Assembly: GCF_003130705.1 (NCBI RefSeq)
Contig: NZ_CP021355.1
Span: 1 to 64,000, forward strand
Reading direction: 5' to 3'
Source: Rhodococcus oxybenzonivorans
Lineage (GTDB): Bacteria > Actinomycetota > Actinomycetes > Mycobacteriales > Mycobacteriaceae
Length of the DNA stretch: 64,000 nt
Shown here: positions 26,659 through 35,896 of the stretch, in pieces
Layout of the letters: the number at the start of each line of letters is the position of its first letter
Position numbering within the stretch: the first letter of the stretch is position 1
Notes under the pieces: generated by a model
What the model saw: only the letters and a program-made list of their open reading frames with translations
Told to the model about the DNA's origin: nothing
The model's database searches: none
Made by a program: the position numbers and the translations under genes

Positions 26659-26699
26659 CCGGTGCCGCCGTTGACCTTCCCTGTCAGCGGCGGCACCGG
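26659..26699 (+). terminator. Terminator hairpin after the ring-cleavage operon
   Basis: CCGGTGCCGCCG (26659-26670) pairs with CGGCGGCACCGG (26688-26699), a 12-base perfect stem with a 17-base loop, 43 bases after the dioxygenase stop. Confidence 0.65.
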
Positions 26700-26732
26700 C
26701 ACCAATGCCTTATACAGGTCAATCAATACATC

Positions 26733-26758
26733 AATGGGCGGATCCCGATCCGCCCATT
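26733..26758. terminator. Second perfect hairpin
   Basis: AATGGGCGGATC (26733-26744) and GATCCGCCCATT (26747-26758) form a 12-base stem with only two bases between the arms. As DNA it is a near-perfect palindrome and could be a terminator or a protein-binding site. Confidence 0.5.
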
Positions 26759-27091
26759 CCACGGTGAGGAGACCTGCGAGCTGGCGGACTTCTCGATCCA
26801 AGGATTATTTACCGCGGTAAACCACTACTAACGATATCCGACCGACGTGCTGGATCGCGTCAAACAACTATTCACGGTGCACGCGTCCGGCCATGATGGC
26901 CCGTAAATCTCCAGCCGGTCGACCATCTGGGCCCACTGATCGGGGCGACGATGCCACCGTCAGGCTGCAATAGATTTCCCTACTCGCTCATGTGGTGGTG
27001 CCAGCGCACAAAGCGCTGCCGCCTGTAGGTCACCGACCACGGAGCGAATCAGTTCTGCGATCTCGAACGAAGTACGGTCCACCTCTCAACA

Positions 27092-27382
27092 GTGAACGCA
27101 CCTGACCCCGGCCTGGACCTGGCGATGCTCCGCGGCCTGCGGGCACCGTCGGCGAAGGCCGGCCCGGGCGCCGTCGCAGACATCCTGACCCGGATCGAGG
27201 CGCACCTCGCACGGCACGACGGCTACGTCGCGTTCTCCGGTGGCAAGGACTCCCTGATCGTCCTCGCCCTCGCCCGCCGCGTCGAACCGGATGTGCCGGT
27301 GGTGTTCTTCGACTCCGACCTCGACTACCCCGAAACCTACGACTACCTCACCGAACTCGCCCGCACCAGGAAGCGCGTCTGA
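27092..27382 (+). pseudogene. PAPS-reductase-family protein, N-terminal fragment
   Basis: 96 residues with the PP-loop ATPase signature AFSGGKDSLIVLALA near residue 49 and VVFFDSDLDYPETYDYL after it. Full-length PAPS reductase/ATP-sulfurylase-like proteins are two to four times longer, and the frame ends abruptly at RTRKRV, after which the sequence is unrelated. A truncated mobile-DNA-associated member of the family is the best reading. Confidence 0.65.
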
Positions 27383-27658
27383 ATAGTTGGTTCGGTGAGG
27401 TCGAGGGACTGCAGACCAGTCTCAACGCCGCGGCCGCGCAGCTCACGGCGGTTGACCGATCCGCCTTCCCAACGGCTGAACTGGGCATTCCAATCCTCGG
27501 CGGAAAGGAGTGAAGAGTCCGGCCGCGAGGAAATGATGGGGTCCACGCCGATCATGTGGGTGACCGCCATGCGACCTCGCTATGCCACGGTGCCGCCCGG
27601 CCGAGGTATGGGTGCCAAGTGCACCGAACACAGCGGACGCGGTCGGCCCGGGGATCAC

Positions 27659-28687
27659 TCAGCTCGCCGCACTATCCGAGTTCGTGGCGAGGAGGTCGAG
27701 TGTGATGTCGACGATGAGGTCCTCCTGTCCGCCGACGAGGCCGCGGCGGCCGACCTCGAGGAGGATGGTGCGCACGCCGATGCCGTACCGCTGGGATGCG
27801 GCTTCGGCGTGCCGGAGGAAGGACGAGTACACGCCGGCGTAGCCGAGGGTGAGGGTTTCCCGGTCGACGCGCACGGGCCGGTCCTGGAGCGGCCGGACGA
27901 GGTCGTCGGCGGCATCCTGGAGGGCGAACAGGTCGCTGTTGTGCTTCCAGCCCTGCAGGTCCGCGACCGCGATGAACGGTTCGATCGGGCAGTTGCCGGC
28001 GCCGGCGCCGTGCCCGGCCAGCGAGGCGTCGACCCGGGTGACGCCCTCCTCCACGGCAACAACGGAATTGGCGACCGACAGCGACAGGTTCTCGTGGGCG
28101 TGGATGCCGATCTCGGTGGCCTCGTCGAGCACGTCCCGGTAGGCGCGGACCCGGTCGCGGACGCCGTCCATGGTCAACCGGCCACCGGAGTCGGTGACGT
28201 AGACGCAGTGCGCGCCGTAGGACTCCATGAGCTTGGCCTGGGCGGCGAGCTCGGGTGCGGTGGTCATGTGGCTCATCATGAGGAAGCCGGAGACGTCCAT
28301 GCCGAGTTCCCGGGCTTTGCCGATGTGCTGGGCGGCGACGTCGGCTTCGGTGCAGTGGGTGGCCACCCGCACGGACCGCACGCCCAGTTGGTAGGCGTGT
28401 TCGAGTTCGGCGATGGTGCCGATGCCGGGCAGCAGCAGGGTGGTCAGCCGGGCGTGGGTGAGGTTGGCGGCGGCGGCTTCGATCCATTCCCAGTCGGTGT
28501 TGGAGCCGGGACCGTAGTTCAGCGATCCGCCGGCGAGTCCGTCGCCGTGAGCGACCTCGATGCCGTCGACACCGGCGGCGTCGAGCGCGGCCACGATGCG
28601 GCCGACGTCGTCGGGGGTGATGCGGTGGCGGACGGCGTGCATGCCGTCGCGGAGGGTGACGTCTTGGATGAACAGCCTGGTGGTCAT
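27659..28687 (-). CDS. 4-Hydroxy-2-oxovalerate aldolase
   Basis: 342 residues from ATG 28687, overlapping the stop of the dehydrogenase gene (ATGA). DRE-TIM fold: [16 protein letters not shown] with metal Asp and catalytic His at the start, [44 protein letters not shown] and [15 protein letters not shown] with the metal His pair. It splits 4-hydroxy-2-oxovalerate to pyruvate and acetaldehyde and forms a channelling complex with the acylating acetaldehyde dehydrogenase encoded upstream. All key residues lost from the 17552 copy are present here. Confidence 0.93.
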   Translation of the reverse strand: MTTRLFIQDVTLRDGMHAVRHRITPDDVGRIVAALDAAGVDGIEVAHGDGLAGGSLNYGPGSNTDWEWIEAAAANLTHARLTTLLLPGIGTIAELEHAYQLGVRSVRVATHCTEADVAAQHIGKARELGMDVSGFLMMSHMTTAPELAAQAKLMESYGAHCVYVTDSGGRLTMDGVRDRVRAYRDVLDEATEIGIHAHENLSLSVANSVVAVEEGVTRVDASLAGHGAGAGNCPIEPFIAVADLQGWKHNSDLFALQDAADDLVRPLQDRPVRVDRETLTLGYAGVYSSFLRHAEAASQRYGIGVRTILLEVGRRGLVGGQEDLIVDITLDLLATNSDSAAS

Positions 28688-29667
28688 CGGGTGGCTCCCT
28701 GGGTTGCCGTCGGCGCGGCGATCGTGTCGGCGACAGACTCGGCGTAGCGCACTGCGGCCGAGGTCATGATGTCGAGGTTTCCGGCGTAGGCCGGAAGGTA
28801 GTGGGCGGCGCCTTCGACTTCGAGGAACACCGTCACCTGGTGGGTGGGGGCCGCCGTGTCCCCGGAGGCGAGCAGGGTGTGGACGGGTTGGCCGTCCGGG
28901 ACGGGGGTGATCTGGACGTGTTGCTTGAGTCGGTAGCCGGGCACGTAGGTTGCGACATGGTCGACCATGGTCTGGATCGAGTCGCGCACCTTGTCGTGGG
29001 TGGCCGGGTCGGGGGCCGAGATCAGGCACAGGACGGTATCGCGCATGATCAGCGGCGGGTCGGCCGGGTTGAGGATGATGATGGCCTTGCCGCGGCGGGC
29101 GCCGCCGACGGTTTCGATGGCGTGGGAGGTGGTTTCGGTGAACTCGTCGATGTTCGCGCGGGTGCCCGGGCCCGCGGACTTCGAGGCGATGGAGGCGACG
29201 ATTTCGGCGTAGGCGACCGGTGTCACGCGGGAGACGGCGGCGACGATCGGGATGGTGGCCTGACCGCCGCAGGTGACCATGTTGACGTTGGTGGCGTCCC
29301 GGTGTTCGTCGAGGTTGACCGCCGGCACCACGAACGGCCCGAGGGCGGCCGGGGTGAGATCGATCAGCCGTTTGCCGAGCGGTTCGAGCAGGGCGGCGTT
29401 GGCGGCGTGTGCCTTGGCGGAGGTGGCGTCGAAGATCACGTCGATGTCGTCGAAGTTCGGCAGCTGAAGCAGGCCCTGGACGCCGTCCGAGGTAGTGGGG
29501 ACGCCGAGGCGGCGGGCGCGGGCGAGCCCGTCGGAGTCGGGGTCGATGCCGACCATCGCGCCCATCTGCAGGACGTCGGAGTGGCGGATCACCTTGATCA
29601 TCAGGTCGGTGCCGATGTTGCCGGATCCGATCACCGCGACGGTGACCTTACGGGTGTTCTCGCTCAT
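28684..29667 (-). CDS. Acetaldehyde dehydrogenase (acylating)
   Basis: 327 residues from ATG 29667, which has AGGAG 8 bases upstream; a GTG at 29676 overlaps the hydratase stop but has no usable spacing. Motifs: [16 protein letters not shown] for NAD binding, [32 protein letters not shown] with the catalytic Cys, and a C-terminal dimerisation domain. It converts acetaldehyde and CoA to acetyl-CoA. It sits between hydratase and aldolase, as in other meta pathways. Confidence 0.93.
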   Translation of the reverse strand: MSENTRKVTVAVIGSGNIGTDLMIKVIRHSDVLQMGAMVGIDPDSDGLARARRLGVPTTSDGVQGLLQLPNFDDIDVIFDATSAKAHAANAALLEPLGKRLIDLTPAALGPFVVPAVNLDEHRDATNVNMVTCGGQATIPIVAAVSRVTPVAYAEIVASIASKSAGPGTRANIDEFTETTSHAIETVGGARRGKAIIILNPADPPLIMRDTVLCLISAPDPATHDKVRDSIQTMVDHVATYVPGYRLKQHVQITPVPDGQPVHTLLASGDTAAPTHQVTVFLEVEGAAHYLPAYAGNLDIMTSAAVRYAESVADTIAAPTATQGATR

Positions 29668-29672
29668 GGTGC

Positions 29673-30494
29673 TCACTCCTGGGTGAAGGTTGCGGTGACC
29701 GATCCGAGACCGGTGATGTCGGCGCGGACGGTGCCGGTGGTGCCGATGACGGCCATCGGCCCGAGGGCCCCGGACAGGATCACCTGTCCGGCCAGCAGTG
29801 GTTGGCCGAACTCGCGTGCCGTGCGCGCGAGCCAGGCCAGTGCTCGCAACGGGTCACCGAGGCAGGCGGTGCCGGTTCCGGTCGACACCTCGGTATCGTC
29901 GATGAACATCTGCATCTGCGCGGCGACCGGGTCGAAGGAGTCGAGGGTGCGACGATCGGCGCCGAGGACGAACAGCCCACTCGACCCGTTGTCGGCGACC
30001 GTGTCTCCGAAGGTGATGTCCCACCCGGCGATTCGGCTGTCGACGATCTCGAGGGCGGCCACCGCGTAGTCCACAGCGGCGCGAATCTGGGCGTCGTCGA
30101 GCGGCCCGTCCACCAGATCGCGGCCGAGGACGAACGCGATCTCCGCCTCCACCTTCGGCTGCAGCAGCCGAGACAGCGGAATCGGGCCGACCTCCTGGCA
30201 GCGCATGTCGTCGAACAGCACCCCGAAGTCCGGTTGGTCGACGCCGAGCTGCTTCTGGACCGCCGGCGAGGTCAGCCCAATTTTGCGTCCCACCACCGTC
30301 GCTCCGCCGGCGACCCGGTCTGCCACGATCCGCTCCTGCACAGCATATGCAGCCTCTACGTCATCGGAGCCAATCAGGTCTCGAACCGGAGCGCAGGGCG
30401 TCCGGGTGTACGCGGCGGTGCTCAACCGCTCAGCGGCGGCCACACGATTAGCCGCGGTGACGGGCGGCGCGCTAGTGCTATTCGATGGACTCAT
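29673..30494 (-). CDS. 2-Keto-4-pentenoate (2-hydroxypenta-2,4-dienoate) hydratase
   Basis: 273 residues from ATG 30494 with a GGAAG site. Diagnostic segments: [37 protein letters not shown] with metal-binding Glu residues, and [23 protein letters not shown]. It hydrates the dienoate from hydrolase cleavage to 4-hydroxy-2-oxoacid. It heads the operon hydratase-dehydrogenase-aldolase and faces the IclR gene. Confidence 0.92.
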   Translation of the reverse strand: MSPSNSTSAPPVTAANRVAAAERLSTAAYTRTPCAPVRDLIGSDDVEAAYAVQERIVADRVAGGATVVGRKIGLTSPAVQKQLGVDQPDFGVLFDDMRCQEVGPIPLSRLLQPKVEAEIAFVLGRDLVDGPLDDAQIRAAVDYAVAALEIVDSRIAGWDITFGDTVADNGSSGLFVLGADRRTLDSFDPVAAQMQMFIDDTEVSTGTGTACLGDPLRALAWLARTAREFGQPLLAGQVILSGALGPMAVIGTTGTVRADITGLGSVTATFTQE

Positions 30495-30642
30495 CTGACT
30501 TCCCGACTGGTTGGAGAGGAAACGAATGAGATCCACTGTCGTCCGCGGGTCGATCCATCACCAAGCACAGCGTTCCACTGAGCCGAACGCGACGCAGTAT
30601 CGTGGATCCTGCCGCTAGAAGAGAGCGGAGGAGGCATCTGCA

Positions 30643-31410
30643 GTGTCAGATCGAGAGTTCGACCAAACAACAGTCCTGGGCAAGGTGATGGCGGTGCTAC
30701 ACGCCTTCACCATCGACGACGCCACTCTTCCTCTGGCCGAGTTGGCGCGACGCACGTCTATTCCCAAAGGAACCCTGCACCGAATCCTTTCCGACATGGC
30801 GGCTGTGCGGCTGTTGGACCGGAGTGGCACCAACTACCGGCTCGGCGGCGACCTCTTCGAACTGGGCATGCGGGCATCGGTCGAGCGGAGCCTGCTCGAG
30901 GTGGCGATCCCGTTCATGGAGGACCTCTATGTGCGCACTCACGAGACGGTGCACCTGGGGGTCCTCGACGGTACCGAGGTGGTGTACCTGTCGAAAATCG
31001 GGGGGCACCGGCAAGCGACCGCACCGTCAAGAATCGGCGGCCGTATGCCGGTGCACTGCACCGCCATAGGAAAAGTGCTGTTGGCTCACGGCGACAACAC
31101 ATTGCGGGAGAAAGTGCTGTCCGGTTCACTCCCCCGCCACACCCCGCGCACCGTCGTCCTACCCGGCCCGTTGCGCACTCAGCTCGACCGGATCGCCACC
31201 GAAGGCGTCGGTTACGAGTACGAGGAATCGGCCGCCGGTATCGTGTGCGTGGCCGCACCAGTCCGCGAAGGCGACGACGTTGTCGCCGCGATCAGCGTCA
31301 CCGGCCCCTCGCACCGCTTCCGGCCCGACACCCACGCCGCATCCGTTCGCGCAGCGGCAGAGGGGATAGGGGTCACCCTCGCTCGACGAAATCGCCTCCT
31401 AGTCAAATGA
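30643..31410 (+). CDS. IclR-family regulator
   Basis: 255 residues from GTG 30643, eight bases after GGAGGAGG. N-terminal winged helix: LGKVMAVLHAFTIDDATLPLAELARRTSIPKGTLHRILSDM; C-terminal effector domain with THETVHLGVLDGTEVVYLSKIGG and PVHCTAIGKVLLAH. IclR members commonly control aromatic catabolic operons through divergent promoters; the 148-base gap to the hydratase gene fits. It probably senses an intermediate of the meta pathway. Confidence 0.88.
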   Translation: MSDREFDQTTVLGKVMAVLHAFTIDDATLPLAELARRTSIPKGTLHRILSDMAAVRLLDRSGTNYRLGGDLFELGMRASVERSLLEVAIPFMEDLYVRTHETVHLGVLDGTEVVYLSKIGGHRQATAPSRIGGRMPVHCTAIGKVLLAHGDNTLREKVLSGSLPRHTPRTVVLPGPLRTQLDRIATEGVGYEYEESAAGIVCVAAPVREGDDVVAAISVTGPSHRFRPDTHAASVRAAAEGIGVTLARRNRLLVK

Positions 31411-31492
31411 ATGACGAGCCCACCACCAAGCCCCTTCGTTCGCCACACACCGACGATGTCGGTCAGTAGGGAGTCGAGGTCGGGCCATCGCG

Positions 31493-31849
31493 ATGTCGGG
31501 TAATACTGTGACGTACGCGAAATGCACGTACGCCCCGAACTCCTCAGCGCCAACCACGACCAAACGCTGCCAAACTTGGCCACCTGGCGTCTCGACGGAT
31601 CCGCACATCATCACAGCTGCGGCGCGCACCGGAACGGACATCGAGCTGCGGAATCACACGTCCGTCGCACCGTTCGACGTTGCGGTCGAGGAGTGGTTTC
31701 CCGCGGCTGCCGAGTTCGCCGTCACGGTCGATGCTGCCTCTTTGCACACCCTGATGCATGCATGGGCGGGGCCTCCCGCTCCACATGTTCCCGGCGAATG
31801 TTGGGATCTCAAGGTCCATCCTGGCGTAGGAGCACCTCGGGACGATTAG
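31493..31849 (+). CDS. Hypothetical protein, possibly a fragment
   Basis: 118 residues from ATG 31493. The C-terminal part (TGTDIELRNHTSVAPFDVAVEEWFPAAAEFAVTVDAASLHTLMHAW) has a natural amino-acid mix, the first 40 residues less so. No family recognised. It may be the tail of a longer gene lost when the IclR region was joined here. Confidence 0.3.
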   Translation: MSGNTVTYAKCTYAPNSSAPTTTKRCQTWPPGVSTDPHIITAAARTGTDIELRNHTSVAPFDVAVEEWFPAAAEFAVTVDAASLHTLMHAWAGPPAPHVPGECWDLKVHPGVGAPRDD

Positions 31850-31856
31850 TGGGAAA

Positions 31857-32153
31857 TCAGATCGTCGAGAATCGATCTGCACGGGCAATAGGTGATTGCC
31901 ACGGGTAGAGCGGTTCCGCGTTCGCCGGCACCGGAACCGCCATTGCGAGGACGAGGACACCGAGCACCGCCGCCATCAAGACCCGCACACCACGATCGAC
32001 GGGTCCGCGGCCCGTGCCCGTGTCTCGGCAGTGTGGGGTGCGGTCGCTTCGCATGCCATCCGGCCACCACTCGAACAGTGCGGCCATGGCCGCATCCGAG
32101 GAGCTCGTCCTGCAGGTTCGATCACTACCGCCCGGTAATGTGACACACGCCAC
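31857..32153 (-). CDS. Small secreted protein
   Basis: 98 residues at most; the likely mature start is internal. A basic stretch and hydrophobic core (VDRGVRVLMAAVLGVLVLAMAVPVPANA) form a signal peptide with an ANA cleavage site, leaving about 20 residues (EPLYPWQSPIARADRFSTI). Short secreted peptides of this design are common in actinobacteria; function unknown. The start codon is uncertain. Confidence 0.45.
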   Translation of the reverse strand: MACVTLPGGSDRTCRTSSSDAAMAALFEWWPDGMRSDRTPHCRDTGTGRGPVDRGVRVLMAAVLGVLVLAMAVPVPANAEPLYPWQSPIARADRFSTI

Positions 32154-32270
32154 AGCTAGGGTTGCGGAGATGCCTTACCCTGCTGAGAAACACGCCCCCA
32201 CAGGTTGCCCCCACGAATCGACACACAGAGTGAGTCGGAACCCGCGCCCACTCGAGGAGGTGCGGTCGCC

Positions 32271-33050
32271 ATGACCACAGAACAGCTGGTCCGCAACACC
32301 ATCATCGCGGGCCAGGTCGCTGCCGATATCGCCAGCCAGTCGCCCCGAGACATTGTCGGGGCGCTGTTCTCGTTCGGCCTCGACGACGGGAACGTCGACC
32401 TCGACGCGGTCGAGCGGATCCGAGCGGGCGACTTCGACGATTGGGTTCTCGCCGCCACCCGGTCCGGCCTTTTTGCTCCGCGTGAGATCGACGCGCTGGC
32501 CAGGTCATGGCACGCCAACCCCCGGTCACTGTTCGAGGCGCTCCTCGCCGACGCCGACGACCTGACCCGCAGGCGCTACGAGAACGTCTGGGACTCGCTC
32601 GACGAGGCAGACTCACGCGAATACGCCTGGCGGTGGCCACCGACGGTGCAACGCCTGACAGTCAACGCACCCGCCCGCAATGAGCAACAAAGCGGAAGAG
32701 AGCAGCATGGGAGGACGACACCCGATGACGAACTCGACCGTTCCAGACCAGTTGCTGCACGCCGTACAGGACCGCACCACCGAGATGCGCCGATGGTTGG
32801 ACACCGACAACAACAGCGAAACGCTGATGGCGCACCTCCAACACGAGCCGGTCGACGCAGCGTGGCTGCGCACCTATCAGCGCCTGGGTCGCGACCTCAT
32901 GTCGGCCGTCGGAAACGCGCAGGAGCAGTTGCCGCGCCGTCGATGAACGCCGACCAGGCCTGTGCGCTCGAACGGGTACGGGACACGCGCGCGGTCTGTC
33001 GAACTGTCACGCCCGCCGAGCACACAACGGTTTTCAGTTGGGCCGACTGA
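32271..33050 (+). CDS. Hypothetical acidic protein; 3' part probably overrun
   Basis: The frame opens at ATG 32271 and stays open for 259 codons. The first ~140 residues look natural: acidic, helical, no Cys (AERIRAGDFDDWVLAATRSGLFAPREIDALARSWHANP-like composition). After about 32690 the composition becomes Arg/Pro-rich and it overlaps a better frame (32707-32946), so the true gene may once have ended near 32690. No family recognised. Confidence 0.5.
   Translation: MTTEQLVRNTIIAGQVAADIASQSPRDIVGALFSFGLDDGNVDLDAVERIRAGDFDDWVLAATRSGLFAPREIDALARSWHANPRSLFEALLADADDLTRRRYENVWDSLDEADSREYAWRWPPTVQRLTVNAPARNEQQSGREQHGRTTPDDELDRSRPVAARRTGPHHRDAPMVGHRQQQRNADGAPPTRAGRRSVAAHLSAPGSRPHVGRRKRAGAVAAPSMNADQACALERVRDTRAVCRTVTPAEHTTVFSWAD
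32707..32946 (+). CDS. Small hydrophilic protein
   Basis: 79 residues from ATG 32707, nine bases after GGAAGAG; ATG 32680 is an alternative. The sequence (TTEMRRWLDTDNNSETLMAH, DAAWLRTYQRLGRDLMSAVG) is compact, helical and well balanced. No family recognised. It lies inside the 3' part of the 32271 frame in another register. Confidence 0.5.
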   Translation: MGGRHPMTNSTVPDQLLHAVQDRTTEMRRWLDTDNNSETLMAHLQHEPVDAAWLRTYQRLGRDLMSAVGNAQEQLPRRR

Positions 33051-33212
33051 CAACCACCCCTCAGCAACGGCCGAGACCTGAAGTCCCGTTCATCAATCCA
33101 TCGGGAGTCGGGCGACCACTGCTCAAACTCTGTCAAGGCGAGGGTGTCGTGTTCGTCGTAGTCGGCGAGCAGTGTGATGAAGTCCCACTCCCGGCCCTCG
33201 CGTCTCCCGGAA

Positions 33213-34365
33213 CTAGTGGTGTGTCTCTGATTTAGCTGATCTTTTCCAGTGCGACGCGGCCGCGCGCAACCTTGGCGAGGATGGATTCGGCGGTCGCGGT
33301 CCATTCGTACGGTCGGGGGCTTTCATTGTGGGCATCGAGGTATTCCTCAATGGAGACGATGAGGTGCGGTACGGAGTGAAAGACCCCGCGCCGCAGAGCT
33401 TTATCAGTCAGCTCTCGGAACCAACGTTCGACGAGATTAAGCCACGAGGAGGAGGTGGGAGTGAAGTGCAGGTGGAACCGTGGATGCTTATCGAGCCAAG
33501 CCCGGACCTTCTCGTGCTTGTGGGTGGCGTAGTTGTCCAGGATCAGATGGATCTCCAAGTCCTTGGGCACCTCACGGTCGATGGTGCGCAGAAATCTCAA
33601 GAACTCCTGGTGACGGTGGCGCGGCAGGCACTGGCCGATCACCTTGCCGGTAAGGACGTCGAGCGCGGCAAACAAGGTGGTGGTGCCGTGACGCTTGTAG
33701 TCGTGGGTCATCGTCTCGCCGCGGCCCTTGATCATCGGGAGCGAGGCCTGGGTCCGGTCGAGGGCTTGCACCGACGACTTCTCGTCCGCGCACAACACGA
33801 TCGCCCGCTCGGGCGGGTTCAGATACAGACCGACGACGTCGACGAGCTTGTCCTCGAATCGCGGATCATTCGACAGTTTGAACGTCTCGACCCGGTGCGG
33901 CTTGAGTCCGCGAGCAGACCACACGCGCTGGACGGTGTCCTTGGAGACCCCGACATACTCTGCCATCGTCCGGCAACTCCAATGAGTCTCGCCTTTCGGG
34001 CGGTAGTTCTGCGTCAGGTCCACGATCTCCTCGATCTTCTCCTGCGGGATCGAGGGCTTGCGACCACGACCCTTGCGCACCTCACCCAACCGCGCCATGC
34101 CGTCCTCGGCGAACCGCACCCGCCAGTTCGCCACCGATCCCGGCGATACCGACAACGCCTGCGCGATAGCAGTGTTAGCCATGCCCTCGGCCGCCATCAA
34201 CAACGCCTTGGCCCGCACCACCTCCCGATGTGCACCCGACTGCGAGCGCGCCAACGACTCGAGTACAACGCGCTGCCCATCGGAAATCTCCAAAGCTGGT
34301 ACCGGGTTCCTCATGTACGGATTCTATCGAATCGATCAAGAATTATTTGCGAGACACACCACTAG
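33213..34365 (-). mobile_element. IS630-family insertion sequence
   Basis: Perfect 15-base terminal inverted repeats CTAGTGGTGTGTCTC (33213-33227) and its complement (34351-34365) enclose one transposase gene. The TA within CTAG at each end fits the TA target of the family. Ends and gene are intact, so it may be active. Confidence 0.88.
33232..34314 (-). CDS. IS630-family transposase
   Basis: 360 residues from ATG 34314. N-terminal helix-turn-helix region (GMANTAIAQALSVSPGSVANWRVRF), then the DDE domain: VLCADEKSSVQALDRTQ with the first Asp, IHLILDNYATHKH with the second, and SSSWLNLVERWFRELTDK with the Glu. Full length and without frame breaks. It starts 37 bases inside the right end of the element and ends 19 bases from the left. 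Confidence 0.93.
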   Translation of the reverse strand: MRNPVPALEISDGQRVVLESLARSQSGAHREVVRAKALLMAAEGMANTAIAQALSVSPGSVANWRVRFAEDGMARLGEVRKGRGRKPSIPQEKIEEIVDLTQNYRPKGETHWSCRTMAEYVGVSKDTVQRVWSARGLKPHRVETFKLSNDPRFEDKLVDVVGLYLNPPERAIVLCADEKSSVQALDRTQASLPMIKGRGETMTHDYKRHGTTTLFAALDVLTGKVIGQCLPRHRHQEFLRFLRTIDREVPKDLEIHLILDNYATHKHEKVRAWLDKHPRFHLHFTPTSSSWLNLVERWFRELTDKALRRGVFHSVPHLIVSIEEYLDAHNESPRPYEWTATAESILAKVARGRVALEKIS

Positions 34366-34608
34366 CGGGGCGGGTCATCGGTGAGCCCTCCGATGTCGGG
34401 GCGCCGACACCTTGCGCCTGAATCCCCCGTTCCTGGGGTGCGCTGGGGACGACGTCCTGGGGCCAGTCGGCCTCAGAGGGGGCCACGCCGAACATCATGC
34501 GACGAACCTCCACATCGGGTATGCATATGCAGGGCGTCGTTCAATCCCATTCAGGACGGTTCACGACAGCCGTCCCGTCGATGATCTCGGTACTCGAAGG
34601 GCAGGCGA

Positions 34609-35256
34609 ATGGCCACCCAGAAGCGGGCGGAAGTCACTCGTCGCGCATTGCTGTACGCCGCGGCCGAGGTGTTCACCCGCCACGGCTACGCAGACACGAA
34701 GCTGAGCGAGATCCTCACCCAGGCCGTGGCCACCAAGGGGGCGCTGTACTTTCACTACGCCTCCAAGGAAGAACTCGTCCGCGCCGTCATCGAGGAAGGC
34801 ACGAGGCGGTTCACTGCCGTGTGCACCCCGTATCTCGACTCCGCCACGCCGGCATTCGAGGCCATGCTCGGGATCTCCTTCGTCACGGTCGACGCCGCCC
34901 TCAACGACGCGGTGATGGGGGCAACCTTCCGCCTCATCACCGAAATGGGCGACTACCGCAGTTCCGAGACGGACACCTTCGCGACCTGGATATCCACCTA
35001 CCAACTCCTGGCCCGCCGAGCAATCGACGAGGGTGACCTGCGCGAGGACACTGATCCGGACGCTGTCGGTCAGCTCCTGGTGGAACTCTTCGCCGGGGCA
35101 CGCCTCCTGGCGACGGCCACCGACAACCCCGCCGCCCTGCCGACGCGGACGGCGATGGCGTGGGATCTGCTGCTCCCGGTGCTGGTGACCACCCCGAAAG
35201 TCGACTACTTCCGACAATTCCTCACCCGGAGGCTGCCCACGGTAGGCCTGCCATGA
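34609..35256 (+). CDS. TetR-family regulator
   Basis: 215 residues from ATG 34609 after AAGGGCAGG. N-terminal HTH: ALLYAAAEVFTRHGYADTKLSEILTQAVATKGALYFHYASKEEL; the C-terminal ligand domain is of the A-factor-receptor-like type in length. It is isolated, next to the IS630 element; its targets are not evident, though it could control genes on either side. Confidence 0.85.
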   Translation: MATQKRAEVTRRALLYAAAEVFTRHGYADTKLSEILTQAVATKGALYFHYASKEELVRAVIEEGTRRFTAVCTPYLDSATPAFEAMLGISFVTVDAALNDAVMGATFRLITEMGDYRSSETDTFATWISTYQLLARRAIDEGDLREDTDPDAVGQLLVELFAGARLLATATDNPAALPTRTAMAWDLLLPVLVTTPKVDYFRQFLTRRLPTVGLP

Positions 35257-35896
35257 AGGGTGCTGCGGCAGGAAGCTTCGTCTGAAATGCGGCCTGACCG
35301 CCACCGAACGCAGCCACGGCAACCGCAGACCGGACCTCGCGCACTGGTCCGCGCCACCCGACGCGGGGTCAGTGGCCGCGTTCGCATTGATCCGATTTTC
35401 TCCCCACCGCGATCACTCGGATATTCCTGTGGCACACCACCGTCTAACAAAGTCCTACTGGGAAGGCACGCCGGGTCCCGCATGTGGTCGGCTACATCCC
35501 GAACCGGCCTGCCGGCAAACTAGTGGAATTGGATCGCTTCCACGACATCGCCGAACTGTTCTTCGACATCGTCGAAGGTGAAGAACAGGCCTGGATTTCC
35601 GAGCCCTGGACAACCTCCCTCGCTTCCGATGCGCACTACCTACTCGCCGTGGACAAGGGCGGTCCTCCATCGTCGACTCGTGGTCACGTCCGTCCGCGAC
35701 GGCCGGCAGCTCGACTATCGTGTGGTCGCCTTCGGGGACAATCCCCAGAATCTTCCGGAGCGGACCGGTTCGGCATCGGTCCGACACCCGGCAGAGGCCG
35801 CGGCGATCCTCGTCGACCCGCCGCTCCCAACGCACGGTCGGGACGACGCCGCGTGAGCCACGGAGATGCACCGTGACCCACGCGCCCACACTTCGG
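35257..35896. pseudogene. Decayed hypothetical gene region
   Basis: On the plus strand, a natural-looking segment from about 35484 (LVELDRFHDIAELFFDIVEGEEQAWISEP) continues after a frame change near 35660 into RLVVTSVRDGRQLDYRVVAFGDNPQNLPERTG. Together they suggest a broken gene of some 120 codons with no recognised family. The stretch 35257-35480 shows nothing. Confidence 0.3.

Larger units (their letters stand above)
26617..27091. other. Intergenic region with tandem hairpins
   Basis: About 475 bases. It contains the two hairpins listed below; after 26800 I see nothing further that I can name. Confidence 0.5.

Noticed and set aside
28801..30069. 422-codon plus-strand frame
   Set aside because: Antisense of acetaldehyde dehydrogenase and hydratase.
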